Assembly: GCF_023091155.1 (NCBI RefSeq)
Contig: NZ_JAHWXK010000001.1
Location: forward strand, 2,604,001-2,668,000
Direction: 5' to 3'
Source of the DNA: Microbacterium sufflavum
GTDB taxonomy: Bacteria > Actinomycetota > Actinomycetes > Actinomycetales > Microbacteriaceae
DNA length: 64,000 nucleotides
In this document: in pieces, positions 36,385 through 44,568 of the stretch
Layout of the letters: every line of letters starts with the position of its first letter
How positions within the stretch are numbered: position 1 is the first letter of the stretch
Made by a program: the position numbers and the translations under genes
Notes under the pieces: generated by a model
The model's input: only the letters and a program-made list of their open reading frames with translations
The model's database searches: none
What the model was told of the DNA's origin: nothing

Positions 36385-36951
36385 TCAGTCCGCCCAGTCG
36401 ACGAGCAGCAGGCTCTGGCGGGTGTCGGCGAACTTCACCCAGCCGTCGCCGAAGAGGTAGGTCATGCCGTAGCCGTCCTCATCGGTTCCCATCGAGAACT
36501 CCGGGTCCTCCGTGACGTACACGCCCTCTTCCGACTCCTCGCGCTGCCACCCCTCGGCGAGCAGCCCGGCCTGCGCCTCCGCCGCGTCCGCGGCGCTGAC
36601 GCGGGCCCATCCGTACAGCTGACCGTGGTCCGAGGGCACCGAGAAGTCGGCCCAGAAGCAGAGCAGTCCCTCGGTGAACTCCACGCCTCCGGCCCGGAAC
36701 TCCTTGCCCTGCGCACTCCAGCCGGCCGACGTCAGCGCGGCGACCGTGCCGTCGGAGATCATCGACTCGCACGTGAGCTCCTCGCCCGTGGGTTCGGGCG
36801 CCGGAACGGGGGCGGGGGAGGACGTCTCGACCGTGGTGTCGGCCGTGGCAGGAGGAGAGCGGGTGGGCTCGGCGTGCGGAGCCCCGCTGCAGCCCGCCAG
36901 CAGCAGCACCAGCAGCGCGCCGGTGGCGGCGGGAAGGCTGCGGGCGGTCAT
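36385..36951 (-). CDS. Putative lipoprotein of unknown function
   Basis: A 188-residue exported protein. A signal peptide ends in a lipobox, ALLVLLLAGCSGAP, with the lipidated Cys at about residue 21. A Thr/Pro/Ala-rich spacer (about 22-55) precedes a folded domain with SMISDGTVAALTSAGWSAQG and EGLLCFWADFSVPSDHGQLY, ending WVKFADTRQSLLLVDWAD. I recognise no family. It should sit on the outer face of the membrane. The start is ATG 36951, with GAGGA upstream on that strand. It is 26 bp downstream of the inositol-monophosphatase-family gene on the same strand and may share its transcript. Confidence 0.8.
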   Translation of the reverse strand: MTARSLPAATGALLVLLLAGCSGAPHAEPTRSPPATADTTVETSSPAPVPAPEPTGEELTCESMISDGTVAALTSAGWSAQGKEFRAGGVEFTEGLLCFWADFSVPSDHGQLYGWARVSAADAAEAQAGLLAEGWQREESEEGVYVTEDPEFSMGTDEDGYGMTYLFGDGWVKFADTRQSLLLVDWAD

Positions 36952-36977
36952 GGGGGTCCTCGGGATCGCGGTGGCGG

Positions 36978-37778
36978 TCAGTCGTCGTGCAGGAGCGCGA
37001 GGAGGTCCTGGTGAAGGACTCCGTTGGTGGCGAGTGTCGAGCGGGCGGAGATCGTCTCGCTGCCTTCGAAGGACGTCATCCGGCCGCCGGCTTCGCGCAC
37101 GATCGCCACGGCGGCCGCGATGTCATACTCCTTCACATCGAACTCGGCCACCATGTCGAGGCGGCCCTCGGCCAGCAGCATGTAGGCGTACACGTCGCCG
37201 TAGGCGCGGTCCCGCCAGACCCGGTCCGACAGTCGCAGGAGGGCGTCGAGGTGCCCGGCGTCCCGCCACTGAGCGATGCTCTGGAAGCTCACGCTCGCGT
37301 CATCCAGGGAGGACACGGCGGAGACCGTCAGTCGTCGTTCCTCGCCGTCCACGGCGGTCCACGCGCCGTCGCCGGCGGCCGCCCACCAGCGTCGTCCCAG
37401 CGCGGGCATGCTCACCACCCCGACCTGGGGCACCCCGTCGACCGCCAGAGCGATCATGGTGCCCCACAGCGGCACGCCGCGCAGGAAATTCGCCGTCCCG
37501 TCGATCGGGTCGATGATCCACTGTCGGTCCGTGGCCCCCTGTGCGCCGAACTCCTCGCCAAAGATGCCGTCATCGGGCCGTTCGCTCTCGAGGATGCTGC
37601 GCACCGCACGCTCGGTCGCCAGGTCGGCGTCGGTGACATGCGACCGGTCGGCCTTGGTGGAGATCTCCAGATCCGCGGCGTCGAAGCGCGGCAGAGATTG
37701 GGCGTCCGCCGCGTCGGCGAGCCGGAGGGCGAGGGCAAGGTCGGCGCGCAGGTCGGTCGCGGCAGGGGGCTGAGTCAC
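36978..37778 (-). CDS. Inositol monophosphatase family protein (HisN-like histidinol-phosphatase possible)
   Basis: A 266-residue Mg2+-dependent phosphatase with the family metal sites: DDGIFGEEFG, WIIDPIDGTANFLRGVPLWG, and the C-terminal KEYDIAAAVAIVREAGG. Candidate activities are inositol-1-phosphate, histidinol-phosphate (the HisN branch in actinobacteria) or phosphoadenosine phosphate hydrolysis; sequence alone does not decide. The start is GTG 37778. TATCCT (37785-37790 on the opposite strand) lies six bases before it with no ribosome binding site, which favours it over upstream ATGs in the open frame to 37880. The lipoprotein gene follows in the same direction. Confidence 0.87.
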   Translation of the reverse strand: MTQPPAATDLRADLALALRLADAADAQSLPRFDAADLEISTKADRSHVTDADLATERAVRSILESERPDDGIFGEEFGAQGATDRQWIIDPIDGTANFLRGVPLWGTMIALAVDGVPQVGVVSMPALGRRWWAAAGDGAWTAVDGEERRLTVSAVSSLDDASVSFQSIAQWRDAGHLDALLRLSDRVWRDRAYGDVYAYMLLAEGRLDMVAEFDVKEYDIAAAVAIVREAGGRMTSFEGSETISARSTLATNGVLHQDLLALLHDD

Positions 37779-37944
37779 GCTCCCAGGATAGTGGCGGTGA
37801 CCGCGCCGCCCTGAGTGACCATCGGCCACCATGGCCGCGTCCCGAGGCGTACGCGTGTGCTTGGCGCGCCCGGGCGGCACACGATTTCGTCGGCGGCTGA
37901 TCGGCTGGTAATGTAATTCCTCGGTCGGGGTTATCCCGGGCCAC

Positions 37945-38020
37945 GCACCTCTAGCTCAATCGGCAGAGCAACTGACTCTTAATCAGTGGGTTCAGGGTTC
38001 AAGTCCCTGGGGGTGCACCA
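37945..38020 (+). tRNA. tRNA-Lys (anticodon CTT)
   Basis: A 76-nt cloverleaf: acceptor GCACCTC pairs with GGGGTGC (one G-U pair), the D arm contains AGCTCAATCGGCAGAGC, and the anticodon stem ACTGA/TCAGT holds loop CTCTTAA with CTT at 37978-37980. The T arm is CAGGGTTCAAGTCCCTG. CCA is encoded. TAATGT at 37909-37914 is a plausible -10. A terminator follows four bases later, so it is a single-gene transcript. It decodes AAG, the main Lys codon in this GC-rich genome. Confidence 0.97.
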
Positions 38021-38023
38021 CGC

Positions 38024-38061
38024 AGAAGCCCTCGATCCGTGCTCCACGGTCGAGGGCTTCT
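38024..38061 (+). terminator. Terminator of tRNA-Lys
   Basis: A 17-bp stem with one bulged T: AGAAGCCCTCGA and CCGTG pair with CACGG and TCGAGGGCTTCT, with loop CTC. It is immediately downstream of the tRNA CCA end and followed by CTCGT. Confidence 0.88.
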
Positions 38062-38095
38062 CTCGTACGGTGCTCGTCCGGTCGACGGCGTGCGG

Positions 38096-38371
38096 TCAGG
38101 CGCGCCGGACGGACAGCATCTGCCAGCCCTCCGGAACCTTGGCCTCGAGCGACGCCATGTCTTCCGCCTCGATTTGCTCGACGCCGTCGACCCGGCGGAA
38201 CGTTCCCGTGGCCTCCATCTTCGCCTCGCCCTTCAGCATCCGCACCGGTGCGGATGCCAGGTCGAACCCAGGCTGCGCGTGGGCGGCCAGCTGTGTGCGC
38301 ACATCCTCGAGGGACGTGCCGACGACGTCGGCGGTTGCGGTGCCGAGGGGGCGGATGAGGGCGATGAGCAT
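38096..38371 (-). CDS. Hypothetical protein, 91 residues
   Basis: Unrecognised. It begins MLIALIRPLGTATADVVGTS and continues LEDVRTQLAAHAQPGFDLAS, with VDGVEQIEAEDMASLEAKV near the end. It reads as a small alpha/beta cytoplasmic protein, without signal peptide or cysteines. TAAGCT (38378-38383 on the opposite strand) ends six bases before the ATG, the recurrent leaderless layout, which supports it as a real gene. It converges on the tRNA-Lys terminator and is followed upstream by another small gene on the same strand. Confidence 0.7.
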   Translation of the reverse strand: MLIALIRPLGTATADVVGTSLEDVRTQLAAHAQPGFDLASAPVRMLKGEAKMEATGTFRRVDGVEQIEAEDMASLEAKVPEGWQMLSVRRA

Positions 38372-38399
38372 CCTCCCAGCTTAGGAGGCGCGCGACGCG

Positions 38400-38666
38400 T
38401 CAGAGGTCCCAGTCGAGGGCGGATCGCAGATCGACGGGAGGAGGCGCATCCGTGGTGCTCCGCCGCAGGTAGACCGCCACGCGAGAGTGCGCCGTGATCA
38501 GCACACTCGTCAGACTGTCGCCGGTGGCGAGATCGACGAAGGTCGGCTCGGAACGTGCCGCAGCCTCGATGCGCGTCATGAGGTCAGCCACGTCGGTGCT
38601 GGACGGGAGCGCGAAGTCGTGCCCATCGATCTCGATGTGCGTCGTGGTCGTCTCGGTGTTCCCCAT
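38400..38666 (-). CDS. Hypothetical protein, 88 residues
   Basis: Unrecognised. It runs from MGNTETTTTHIEIDGHDFAL to DLRSALDWDL. A middle segment, TFVDLATGDSLTSVLITAHS, is followed by RVAVYLRR, suggesting a small beta-rich fold. ATG 38666 is chosen because TACCGT (38674-38679 on the opposite strand) lies seven bases before it. A GTG nine bases further upstream falls inside that hexamer and is unlikely. No domain, membrane segment or export signal is visible. Confidence 0.65.
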   Translation of the reverse strand: MGNTETTTTHIEIDGHDFALPSSTDVADLMTRIEAAARSEPTFVDLATGDSLTSVLITAHSRVAVYLRRSTTDAPPPVDLRSALDWDL

Positions 38667-38740
38667 GCGGTCCACGGTAGGCAGGGCTCACCGAGGCGGC
38701 AAGAGGGGTTGAACCAGCCTGCGCATCGTGTTACGGGCGG

Positions 38741-39079
38741 TCACGCCGGGGCGAGGACCGCTTCGCGATCCGTCGGTGCCTGCTCTGCGGGCTCGGACAC
38801 CAGGTACAGCCCGGTGGGGGCGTTGGCCGTGAACGCGAGTGCGTCGACCCAGGCCCGGTTGACGGCCGGCTGGCGGCTGCCGCTGTACTTGAAGACGAGC
38901 GAGCTGCCCGCGTGCACCCATACCGTGGTGCGTCCGCCGCCGATGCTGGCGTCTTCCCGCCAGGTGAAGCCGAACGGCTCCCCGCGGCGGAGCTTCGCGG
39001 TCATGACGAGCTGGACGTGTGTGAGCGCCCGATCCTCGATCTCGACCTTCACGCTGTTCTCGTACACGAAACGACCCAT
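38741..39079 (-). CDS. DUF7882-like small protein (often mis-annotated as ATP-dependent DNA ligase)
   Basis: A 112-residue protein starting MGRFVYENSVKVEIEDRALT, with HVQLVMTAKLRRGEPFGFTW and WVHAGSSLVFKYSGSRQPAV in the middle. This matches a family common and multi-copy in Microbacteriaceae. Public records sometimes call it a DNA ligase, though it is far too short and has no ligase motif. Function is unknown; it looks like a compact beta-sheet protein. The start is ATG 39079, with GGAAG-like bases upstream. The gap to the next gene (39080-39207) shows no other feature. Confidence 0.75.
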   Translation of the reverse strand: MGRFVYENSVKVEIEDRALTHVQLVMTAKLRRGEPFGFTWREDASIGGGRTTVWVHAGSSLVFKYSGSRQPAVNRAWVDALAFTANAPTGLYLVSEPAEQAPTDREAVLAPA

Positions 39080-39207
39080 GACCTGCTTCCTGTTCCGCCA
39101 CAGAAACCTGTGCCAAGAGGCGCAACCAAGATGATCACTGGTGTGGTGTTCCTCTACGGTCTCACACATTCGAGGAACCGGATACCCCGGCCGGCGACAG
39201 GGGTGTC

Positions 39208-39900
39208 TCAGGCGACGGGATCGAGGAGGGTGGGGTCGGACGGGTCGAGCGTGCGGGTGTTGCTGACCTTGCGGTCCACGATGCGTCCGCGGATCGTGGC
39301 GGCGACATCCGCCGAGCTATGGTCCAGCATCGCCAGCGCGTCGAGCTTCGCCTGCCCGGTCAGCTTGTCCGGGCTGAGCCAGGTGTCCCACGTGTCCGGC
39401 GTCAGGAAGGCCGGCATGCGGTCGTGGACCTCTCCGCTCGCGTCCCTGGCCTCCCTGGTGACCACGACGAAGCATCGCACCCGCTCTCCCTCGTGCTCCA
39501 TGGACCACGTCAGTCCCGCGGCGGCGAGCAGGCCGTCGGCGTGCAGGAAGTGCGGGGTCTTCCGCCCCTTCTCGCCGGTCCACTCGAAGTAGCCGCGCAT
39601 CGGGACGATGCACCGGGCCGCAGAGAACGCGGGTGCCCAGAACCCGGCCGCCAGCTTCTCCATCCTGGCGTTGATGAGCGGCGCGCGCTGGGGGCGGTTG
39701 GGCGGGCTCTGCCAGTCCCAGCGGACGAGCTCGAGGATGCGGCCCTCACCGCGGTCGCGGACGATCGGTGCATTCTCGGTGGGGGCGATCGAGTAGGCGC
39801 CGTGCCACGACTTCCACCAGTCCTCGGGACGGCCGCCCTCGGCGACGAACTCGCGGATCAGCTCGTCGGTGGTCGCATCGTTCGCGAATCGTCCGCACAT
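39208..39900 (-). CDS. SOS response-associated peptidase (SRAP/YedK/HMCES family)
   Basis: A 230-residue SRAP-domain protein. The catalytic Cys2 (MCGRFANDATTDELI) becomes N-terminal after Met removal and forms a thiazolidine crosslink with abasic sites in single-stranded DNA. Other conserved parts are APLINARMEKLA, CIVPMRGYFEWTGEKG (catalytic Glu) and HDRMPAFLTPDTW (catalytic His). It shields abasic sites at replication forks. No LexA box is seen directly upstream, and it is not next to recA. Length is normal for bacterial YedK. Confidence 0.92.
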   Translation of the reverse strand: MCGRFANDATTDELIREFVAEGGRPEDWWKSWHGAYSIAPTENAPIVRDRGEGRILELVRWDWQSPPNRPQRAPLINARMEKLAAGFWAPAFSAARCIVPMRGYFEWTGEKGRKTPHFLHADGLLAAAGLTWSMEHEGERVRCFVVVTREARDASGEVHDRMPAFLTPDTWDTWLSPDKLTGQAKLDALAMLDHSSADVAATIRGRIVDRKVSNTRTLDPSDPTLLDPVA

Positions 39901-40011
39901 GTCTCACCCTCGCAGATCCGTGTCCGCCGATGCCCCGCGCACCGGACTCGATCGTCCCATCATGCTGCACGGGGTGCGCGGGTGCACGGCCCTGGATGCA
40001 CGGAGCCCGGA

Positions 40012-40500
40012 TTAGGCTCCGGCGACGTCGATCACGGTGCCGTGCGTGAGCTGCTCCAGTTCGGCGAAGGTGAGGGGCATCACCGTGTGCGGGTGCCCTG
40101 CGGCAGCCCAGATCTCCGGGAACGCCGTGAGTGCGCGGTCGAGGTAGGTCGGCAGCGGTGCCGGGTGCCCGACCGGTGCCACGCCGCCGATCGCCTGACC
40201 TGTCGCCTCCCGCACGACGGACGCCGGCGCCATCGAGACGTCCGTCGCGCCGACACTGCGCGCCAGGACGCCGAGGTCGACCCGGTGTCCGCCGCTCGTC
40301 ATCACGAGCACCGGGTCACCGTCGGCGAGGAACACCAGGCTGTTGGCGATCGCGGCGACCTCGCAGCCGATGGCGGCCGCGGCCTCCGTCGCGGTTCGAG
40401 CGGAGTCGGGGAGGACCCGGATCTCCGCATCGACACCCGACTCGACGAGGTGCTGATGCACCAGGCGGCTGCGTTCGGGAAGCGAGGGCGCGTCGGTCAT
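40012..40500 (-). CDS. YbaK/EbsC family aminoacyl-tRNA deacylase-like protein
   Basis: A 162-residue protein of the YbaK/ProX editing superfamily. It has AAAAIGCEVAAIANSLVFLA with the conserved Lys position altered to Asn, SGGHRVDLGVLARSVG, and the GGVAPVGHPAPLPTYLDRAL loop that shapes the substrate pocket. These free-standing domains hydrolyse mischarged Cys-, Ala- or related aminoacyl-tRNAs; which one is unclear. TACCGT (40507-40512 on the opposite strand) ends six bases before ATG 40500, a leaderless layout. It is 22 bp downstream of an MFS gene on the same strand. Confidence 0.85.
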   Translation of the reverse strand: MTDAPSLPERSRLVHQHLVESGVDAEIRVLPDSARTATEAAAAIGCEVAAIANSLVFLADGDPVLVMTSGGHRVDLGVLARSVGATDVSMAPASVVREATGQAIGGVAPVGHPAPLPTYLDRALTAFPEIWAAAGHPHTVMPLTFAELEQLTHGTVIDVAGA

Positions 40501-40522
40501 GGCACCACGGTAGTGGAGGGGC

Positions 40523-41761
40523 TCAGGCCGCGTCGCCGACGACGATGGCCTGGGCGTCCTCCGCCGCGGGGTCAGCGGGCTCGTCGTCGATGTGCGCGAG
40601 GGCACGACGGCCGAGGAACACGGTGAGCGCGGCGAGGAGCACCGCGACCGCCGCGAACAGGTACGGAACGGTCGCGCTGAACAGGTGCCACAGGAGCGCC
40701 GCGATCGGCGGAGCCATCGCGCCACCGAGGAAGCGGACGGCCGAGTAGGCGGACGATGCGACCGAGCGGGGCAGATCGGTGGCCTCCATCACGGCCTCGG
40801 TCAGCACCGTGTTCATGATGCCGAGCAGCAGGCCGCCCACGATGATGCACGCCACGAGCGCGGCGGCGCTGTCGACGACGAGTCCGGCGACCACGAGGTC
40901 GATCGCCAGCAGGGGCAGCACGACCAGGATGATCCGGGTGCGGGGCATGCGCCGCATCAGCACGGGTGCGACCCACACGCTGGTCACCGCGAGCGCGACA
41001 CCCCAGCCGAAGAAGGTGAAGCCGATGCCCATCGCGCCGAAGCCCAGGGGGAACGGCGAGAACGCCAGCAGCACGAAGAAGCCGATGTTGTAGAACAGCG
41101 CGGCGACGGCGAGGATCGCGAGCGCGGGACGACGGAGTGCTGTGAACGGCGCGGAGAACGGAACGGGCGTGCGCTTCTCGCTCGGGCCGCGCAGCAGCAG
41201 GGACACCGCGATGAACGCGATCGCCATGAGCACGACGACACCGAAGAAGGGGCCGCGCCAGCTCTGCTCGCCGAGGATGCCGCCGAGCAGCGGACCCACG
41301 GCGATGCCCAGACCCAGGGCTGCCTCGTACAGCACGATCGCCGCGCCGCTGCCGCCCGAGGCTGCCCCGACGATGGTCGCGAGAGCCGTGGAGATGAACA
41401 GCGCGTTGCCGAGGCCCCAGCCCGCCCGGAACCCGATCACCGCGTCGACGCTGCCGCTCAGGGCGCAGAGGAGAGCGAACACCACGATCAGCGCGAGACC
41501 GACGAGGAGCGTCGCTTTGGCGCCGATACGGCTGGAGACCCAGCTGGTGACGAGCATCGCGAGGCCGGTGACGAGGAGGTAGCTGGTGAACAGCAGCTCG
41601 GTCTCGACCGGTGACGCCTCGAGCGACTCGGCGATGGCGGGCAGGATGGGGTCGACCAGCCCGATGCCCATGAACGCGACGACGCAGGCGAACGCGACCG
41701 CCCACACCTGCGCGGGCTGCCTCCAGACGGACGGGGTCGATGCGGCGGTGGTCTGGGTCAC
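40523..41761 (-). CDS. MFS transporter (drug efflux-like), partner of the MarR regulator
   Basis: A 412-residue, 12-helix major facilitator. It begins near VWAVAFACVVAFMGIGLVDP, and FMGIGLVDPILPAIA is the helix-1 motif of multidrug-efflux MFS proteins. SRIGAKATLLVGLALI is the loop 2-3 motif, and LYEAALGLGIAVGPLLGGILG matches antiporter motif C. The start is GTG 41761, overlapping the MarR stop by four bases (GTGA), with GCAGGAG before it. MarR and exporter are thus one operon, implying ligand-induced efflux of a toxic compound. The substrate is unknown. Confidence 0.88.
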   Translation of the reverse strand: MTQTTAASTPSVWRQPAQVWAVAFACVVAFMGIGLVDPILPAIAESLEASPVETELLFTSYLLVTGLAMLVTSWVSSRIGAKATLLVGLALIVVFALLCALSGSVDAVIGFRAGWGLGNALFISTALATIVGAASGGSGAAIVLYEAALGLGIAVGPLLGGILGEQSWRGPFFGVVVLMAIAFIAVSLLLRGPSEKRTPVPFSAPFTALRRPALAILAVAALFYNIGFFVLLAFSPFPLGFGAMGIGFTFFGWGVALAVTSVWVAPVLMRRMPRTRIILVVLPLLAIDLVVAGLVVDSAAALVACIIVGGLLLGIMNTVLTEAVMEATDLPRSVASSAYSAVRFLGGAMAPPIAALLWHLFSATVPYLFAAVAVLLAALTVFLGRRALAHIDDEPADPAAEDAQAIVVGDAA

Positions 41762-42195
41762 TGGTGGTCTCCTGCTCTGTCGGCGGTGGTGCGCTCGGCG
41801 AGGATCCGGGCCGCGCGGGTGAGCGCGGCCCAGTCGTCGTCGTCGAGGTCTGCGAATCGCGGGGCGATGGTGGAGCGGAACTCCGCCCTCCACTCGTCCA
41901 CGGCTGCCGTCCCGGCCTCCGTGATGGCGACCGTGATCGCCCGGGAGTCGTCGGGATCGGGGGAGCGGTGCACGAGCCCCTCGCGTTCGAGGGTGCCGAT
42001 CAGCCGCGTCATGCCCGGCTGGGTCGTGCGCGCCGCCGCGGCCAGCTCGCCCACGCGACGGGGCCCCGTCTGGGTGAGCAGGCTGAGGACGCGCCACTGT
42101 GCCGCCGGGGCGTCGTTCCCCGCGTCCTGAGCGGCGATCCGGCCGAGCGCGTACCCGGAGAGCACGAGCGACGGGATGACATCCTCGCGATTCAT
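41758..42195 (-). CDS. MarR family transcriptional regulator
   Basis: A 145-residue MarR protein. The winged helix is at about residues 35-100 (QWRVLSLLTQTGPRRVGELA, then TTQPGMTRLIGTLEREGLVH and RSPDPDDSRAITVAIT). Such dimers repress efflux operons and release DNA on binding phenolic or drug ligands. TATACT (42203-42208 on the opposite strand) lies seven bases before ATG 42195, so its message appears leaderless. That hexamer is inside a CATACCA/TGGTATG inverted repeat, pointing to autorepression. It is translationally coupled to the MFS transporter. Confidence 0.9.
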   Translation of the reverse strand: MNREDVIPSLVLSGYALGRIAAQDAGNDAPAAQWRVLSLLTQTGPRRVGELAAAARTTQPGMTRLIGTLEREGLVHRSPDPDDSRAITVAITEAGTAAVDEWRAEFRSTIAPRFADLDDDDWAALTRAARILAERTTADRAGDHQ

Positions 42196-42222
42196 ACCAG
42201 CCAGTATATATCGCTTGGTATG
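42193..42222. promoter_or_regulatory. Candidate MarR operator (CATACCA-N16-TGGTATG)
   Basis: Seven-base inverted half-sites at 42193-42199 and 42216-42222 flank a TATATA centre that overlaps the marR -10 hexamer. One half-site covers the start codon itself. A dimer bound here would block both transcription and translation start. IclR-family ends lie just to the right (42231). Confidence 0.6.
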
Positions 42223-42230
42223 TATACGCG

Positions 42231-43019
42231 TCAGCGGCGGGCGTTCGCGATCCGCGCCGAGAGCTGATGGGCGTGCGCCAGCAGGATGCGGCCCAGCTCG
42301 GCCTGGCGATCCGGTCCGAACCGGAAGGCCACACCGGTCAGGCTCAGCGCCCATTCCGGGCGCCCCGCGCGATCGAACACGGCGGCGCCCAGGCCCCAGC
42401 TGCCCTCCACGATGAGACCGGGGTTCACGGCGTACCCGCGCTCCTTGGTCTCCGCCAGTCGCGCACGCAGGGGAGCCCGCCCGTGGGCGCGACCCCAGCG
42501 GGTCTCCAGGTCGGGGTGGCGTTCGAGATAGGCATCCACATCGTGGTCCGGCAGGAAGGACAGGATCGCCAGGCCGGCGCTCGCGACACCGAGGGGGAAG
42601 CGCACCCCCTCGCTCAGGACGAAGGAGCGGATCGGGAACGAGCCCTCCTCGCGCAGCAGGCAGACGGTCTCGTCGGCACGGCGCACCGAGAAGAACGCGC
42701 TCTCCTCGGTCGTGACGGCGAGCGAGCGCACGATGTCGCGCGCGAGGCCGGTCACGTCGTAGCGCGCAGCCGCCACGGATCCCATCAGGAACAGCTCCGG
42801 CCCCGGCATCCAGCGCGCGCTGTCCGTGTCCCGGTCGACCAGGCCCTCCACGCGGAGGGCGGTGAGCAGCCGATGCGCCGTGGAGCGCGACAGCCCCGAG
42901 GCGCGAGCGAGCTCCTGCAGCGTCGCGCCCTCCGCCCCGGACGCGGTGACCAGGCGCAGGAGCCCGGCCGCCCTCGCGATCGCCTGGGCCCCGGGCACGC
43001 TTCGAGACGTCGATTCCAC
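42231..43019 (-). CDS. IclR family transcriptional regulator
   Basis: A 262-residue IclR protein. The N-terminal winged helix (about residues 12-70) contains ATLQELARASGLSRSTAHRL and LTALRVEGLVDRD. The ligand-binding domain follows, with PLGVASAGLAILSFL and GLIVEGSWGLGAAVFDRAGR. It is divergent from the scoA-scoB-thiolase operon and so most likely controls it, sensing a keto-acid or aromatic catabolite. The start is GTG 43019. TACCGT (43027-43032 on the opposite strand) lies seven bases before it, and the open frame further upstream has no support. A palindrome spans the start codon. Confidence 0.9.
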   Translation of the reverse strand: MESTSRSVPGAQAIARAAGLLRLVTASGAEGATLQELARASGLSRSTAHRLLTALRVEGLVDRDTDSARWMPGPELFLMGSVAAARYDVTGLARDIVRSLAVTTEESAFFSVRRADETVCLLREEGSFPIRSFVLSEGVRFPLGVASAGLAILSFLPDHDVDAYLERHPDLETRWGRAHGRAPLRARLAETKERGYAVNPGLIVEGSWGLGAAVFDRAGRPEWALSLTGVAFRFGPDRQAELGRILLAHAHQLSARIANARR

Positions 43020-43027
43020 ATTGTGGA
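43015..43027. promoter_or_regulatory. Candidate IclR operator TCCACATTGTGGA
   Basis: A 13-bp palindrome with a single central base (half-site TCCACA) covers the iclR GTG start and touches its -10 element. IclR-family sites are often short palindromes of this size overlapping the regulator's own promoter. It lies about 100 bp before scoA, so a single dimer may act on both directions. Confidence 0.6.
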
Positions 43028-43124
43028 CGGTAGTCGGCCTGCGGGCCACATCACAAGACCGTGCTGGCGTGGTCGCACCCGCCGGGCGGATCCTGGAGGA
43101 GAGCACGGAACCGAAGGAGCAGAC

Positions 43125-43898
43125 GTGATCGACAAACACTGGGAGTCCGCCGCCGCGGCCGTCGCGGACATCCCCGACGGCGCCTCTCTCGCGGTCGGCG
43201 GGTTCGGCCTCTCCGGCAATCCGATCGCCCTGATCGAGGCTCTCCTCGCCCAGGGCACGACCGACCTGAGCATCGTCAGCAACAACTGCGGCGTCGACGA
43301 CTGGGGGCTCGGCATCCTCCTCGCGGCGCAGCGCATCCGGAAGATGACCTCGTCGTACGTGGGGGAGAACAGGGAGTTCGAGCGCCAGTTCCTCAGCGGC
43401 GAGCTCGAGCTCGAGCTGACGCCCCAGGGCACGCTCGCGGAGAAGCTGCGCGCCGGCGGTGCGGGTATCGCGGCGTTCTTCACACAGACGGGCGTGGGCA
43501 CACAGGTCGCGGAGGGCGGCCTGCCGCGCCGCTACCACCCGGACGGCTCCATCGCGGTCGCATCGCCGGCGAAGGACGTGCGCACCTTCGACGTGGGCGG
43601 GGAGCCGAGGGAGTTCGTGCTGGAGGAGGCCATCACCACCGACTTCGCCCTCGTGCACGCCGCCCTGGGCGACCGTCACGGCAACCTCGTCTTCACCAAG
43701 GCGGCGCGCAACTTCAACCCGCTCGCGGCCATGGCCGGACGCATCTGCATCGCGCAGGTGGAGCGGCTCGTGGAGCCCGGCGACCTGGACCCCGACGCGG
43801 TGCACCTGCCCGGGGTGTTCGTGCACCGCATGGTGGAGGTCGGCACCGACATCCCCAAGCGCATCGAGCGACGCACCGTCGCGGCGGAAGGAGCCTGA
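43125..43898 (+). CDS. scoA: 3-oxoacid CoA-transferase subunit A
   Basis: A 257-residue alpha subunit of a family I CoA-transferase. It contains [20 protein letters not shown], the CoA-binding glycine-rich start, then [40 protein letters not shown] and [18 protein letters not shown]. These match succinyl-CoA:3-ketoacid (acetoacetate) transferases. The related beta-ketoadipate transferase (PcaI) is an alternative. GAAGGAG at 43113-43119 sets the start at GTG 43125. With scoB and the thiolase it would turn acetoacetate or 3-oxoadipate into acetyl-CoA units. Confidence 0.9.
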   Translation: MIDKHWESAAAAVADIPDGASLAVGGFGLSGNPIALIEALLAQGTTDLSIVSNNCGVDDWGLGILLAAQRIRKMTSSYVGENREFERQFLSGELELELTPQGTLAEKLRAGGAGIAAFFTQTGVGTQVAEGGLPRRYHPDGSIAVASPAKDVRTFDVGGEPREFVLEEAITTDFALVHAALGDRHGNLVFTKAARNFNPLAAMAGRICIAQVERLVEPGDLDPDAVHLPGVFVHRMVEVGTDIPKRIERRTVAAEGA

Positions 43899-43899
43899 C

Positions 43900-44568
43900 A
43901 TGGCGCTCACGCGAGACCAGATGGCAGCCCGCGCCGCCGCCGAGCTGCAGGACGGCTCCTACGTGAACCTGGGGATCGGGCTGCCCACGCTCGTGCCCAA
44001 CCACGTGCCGCCCGGCGTGACCGTGGTGCTGCAGTCCGAGAACGGGATCCTGGGGGTCGGGCCGTACCCGCGCGAGGAGGAGGTCGACCCCGACCTCATC
44101 AACGCGGGCAAGGAGACCGTGACGACGCTCCCCGGAGCGGCTTTCTTCGACTCCGCCCTCAGCTTCGGCATGATCCGTGGCGGGAAGATCGACGCCGCGA
44201 TCCTCGGTGCCATGCAGGTGTCGGCCGCGGGCGACCTGGCGAACTGGATGATCCCGGGCAAGATGGTCAAGGGTCCGGGCGGCGCCATGGACCTCGTGCA
44301 CGGCGCAGGCAGGGTCATCGTGCTGATGGAGCATGTGGCGAAGGACGGGTCGGCGAAGATCGTCGACGACTGCTCCCTCCCGCTCACCGGCCGCGGAGTG
44401 GTCGACCGCATCATCACCGACCTGGCCGTGATCGACGTGACGCCCGACGGCCTGGTGCTCGTCGAACTCGCCCCCGGTGTCACGATCGACGAGGTCGCCG
44501 CCGCCACGGAACCGCCCCTCAGCCTCTCCCCGGAACTGCAGAACGGAAGGACCCCCACCCATGACTGA
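43900..44568 (+). CDS. scoB: 3-oxoacid CoA-transferase subunit B
   Basis: A 222-residue beta subunit. The catalytic Glu47 sits in [14 protein letters not shown], where it forms the glutamyl-CoA intermediate. [20 protein letters not shown] and the [20 protein letters not shown] loop are family hallmarks. The start ATG is one base past the scoA stop (GGAAGGA upstream), and the end overlaps the thiolase start by eight bases. The subunits would form an alpha2-beta2 cytoplasmic enzyme. Confidence 0.92.
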   Translation: MALTRDQMAARAAAELQDGSYVNLGIGLPTLVPNHVPPGVTVVLQSENGILGVGPYPREEEVDPDLINAGKETVTTLPGAAFFDSALSFGMIRGGKIDAAILGAMQVSAAGDLANWMIPGKMVKGPGGAMDLVHGAGRVIVLMEHVAKDGSAKIVDDCSLPLTGRGVVDRIITDLAVIDVTPDGLVLVELAPGVTIDEVAAATEPPLSLSPELQNGRTPTHD

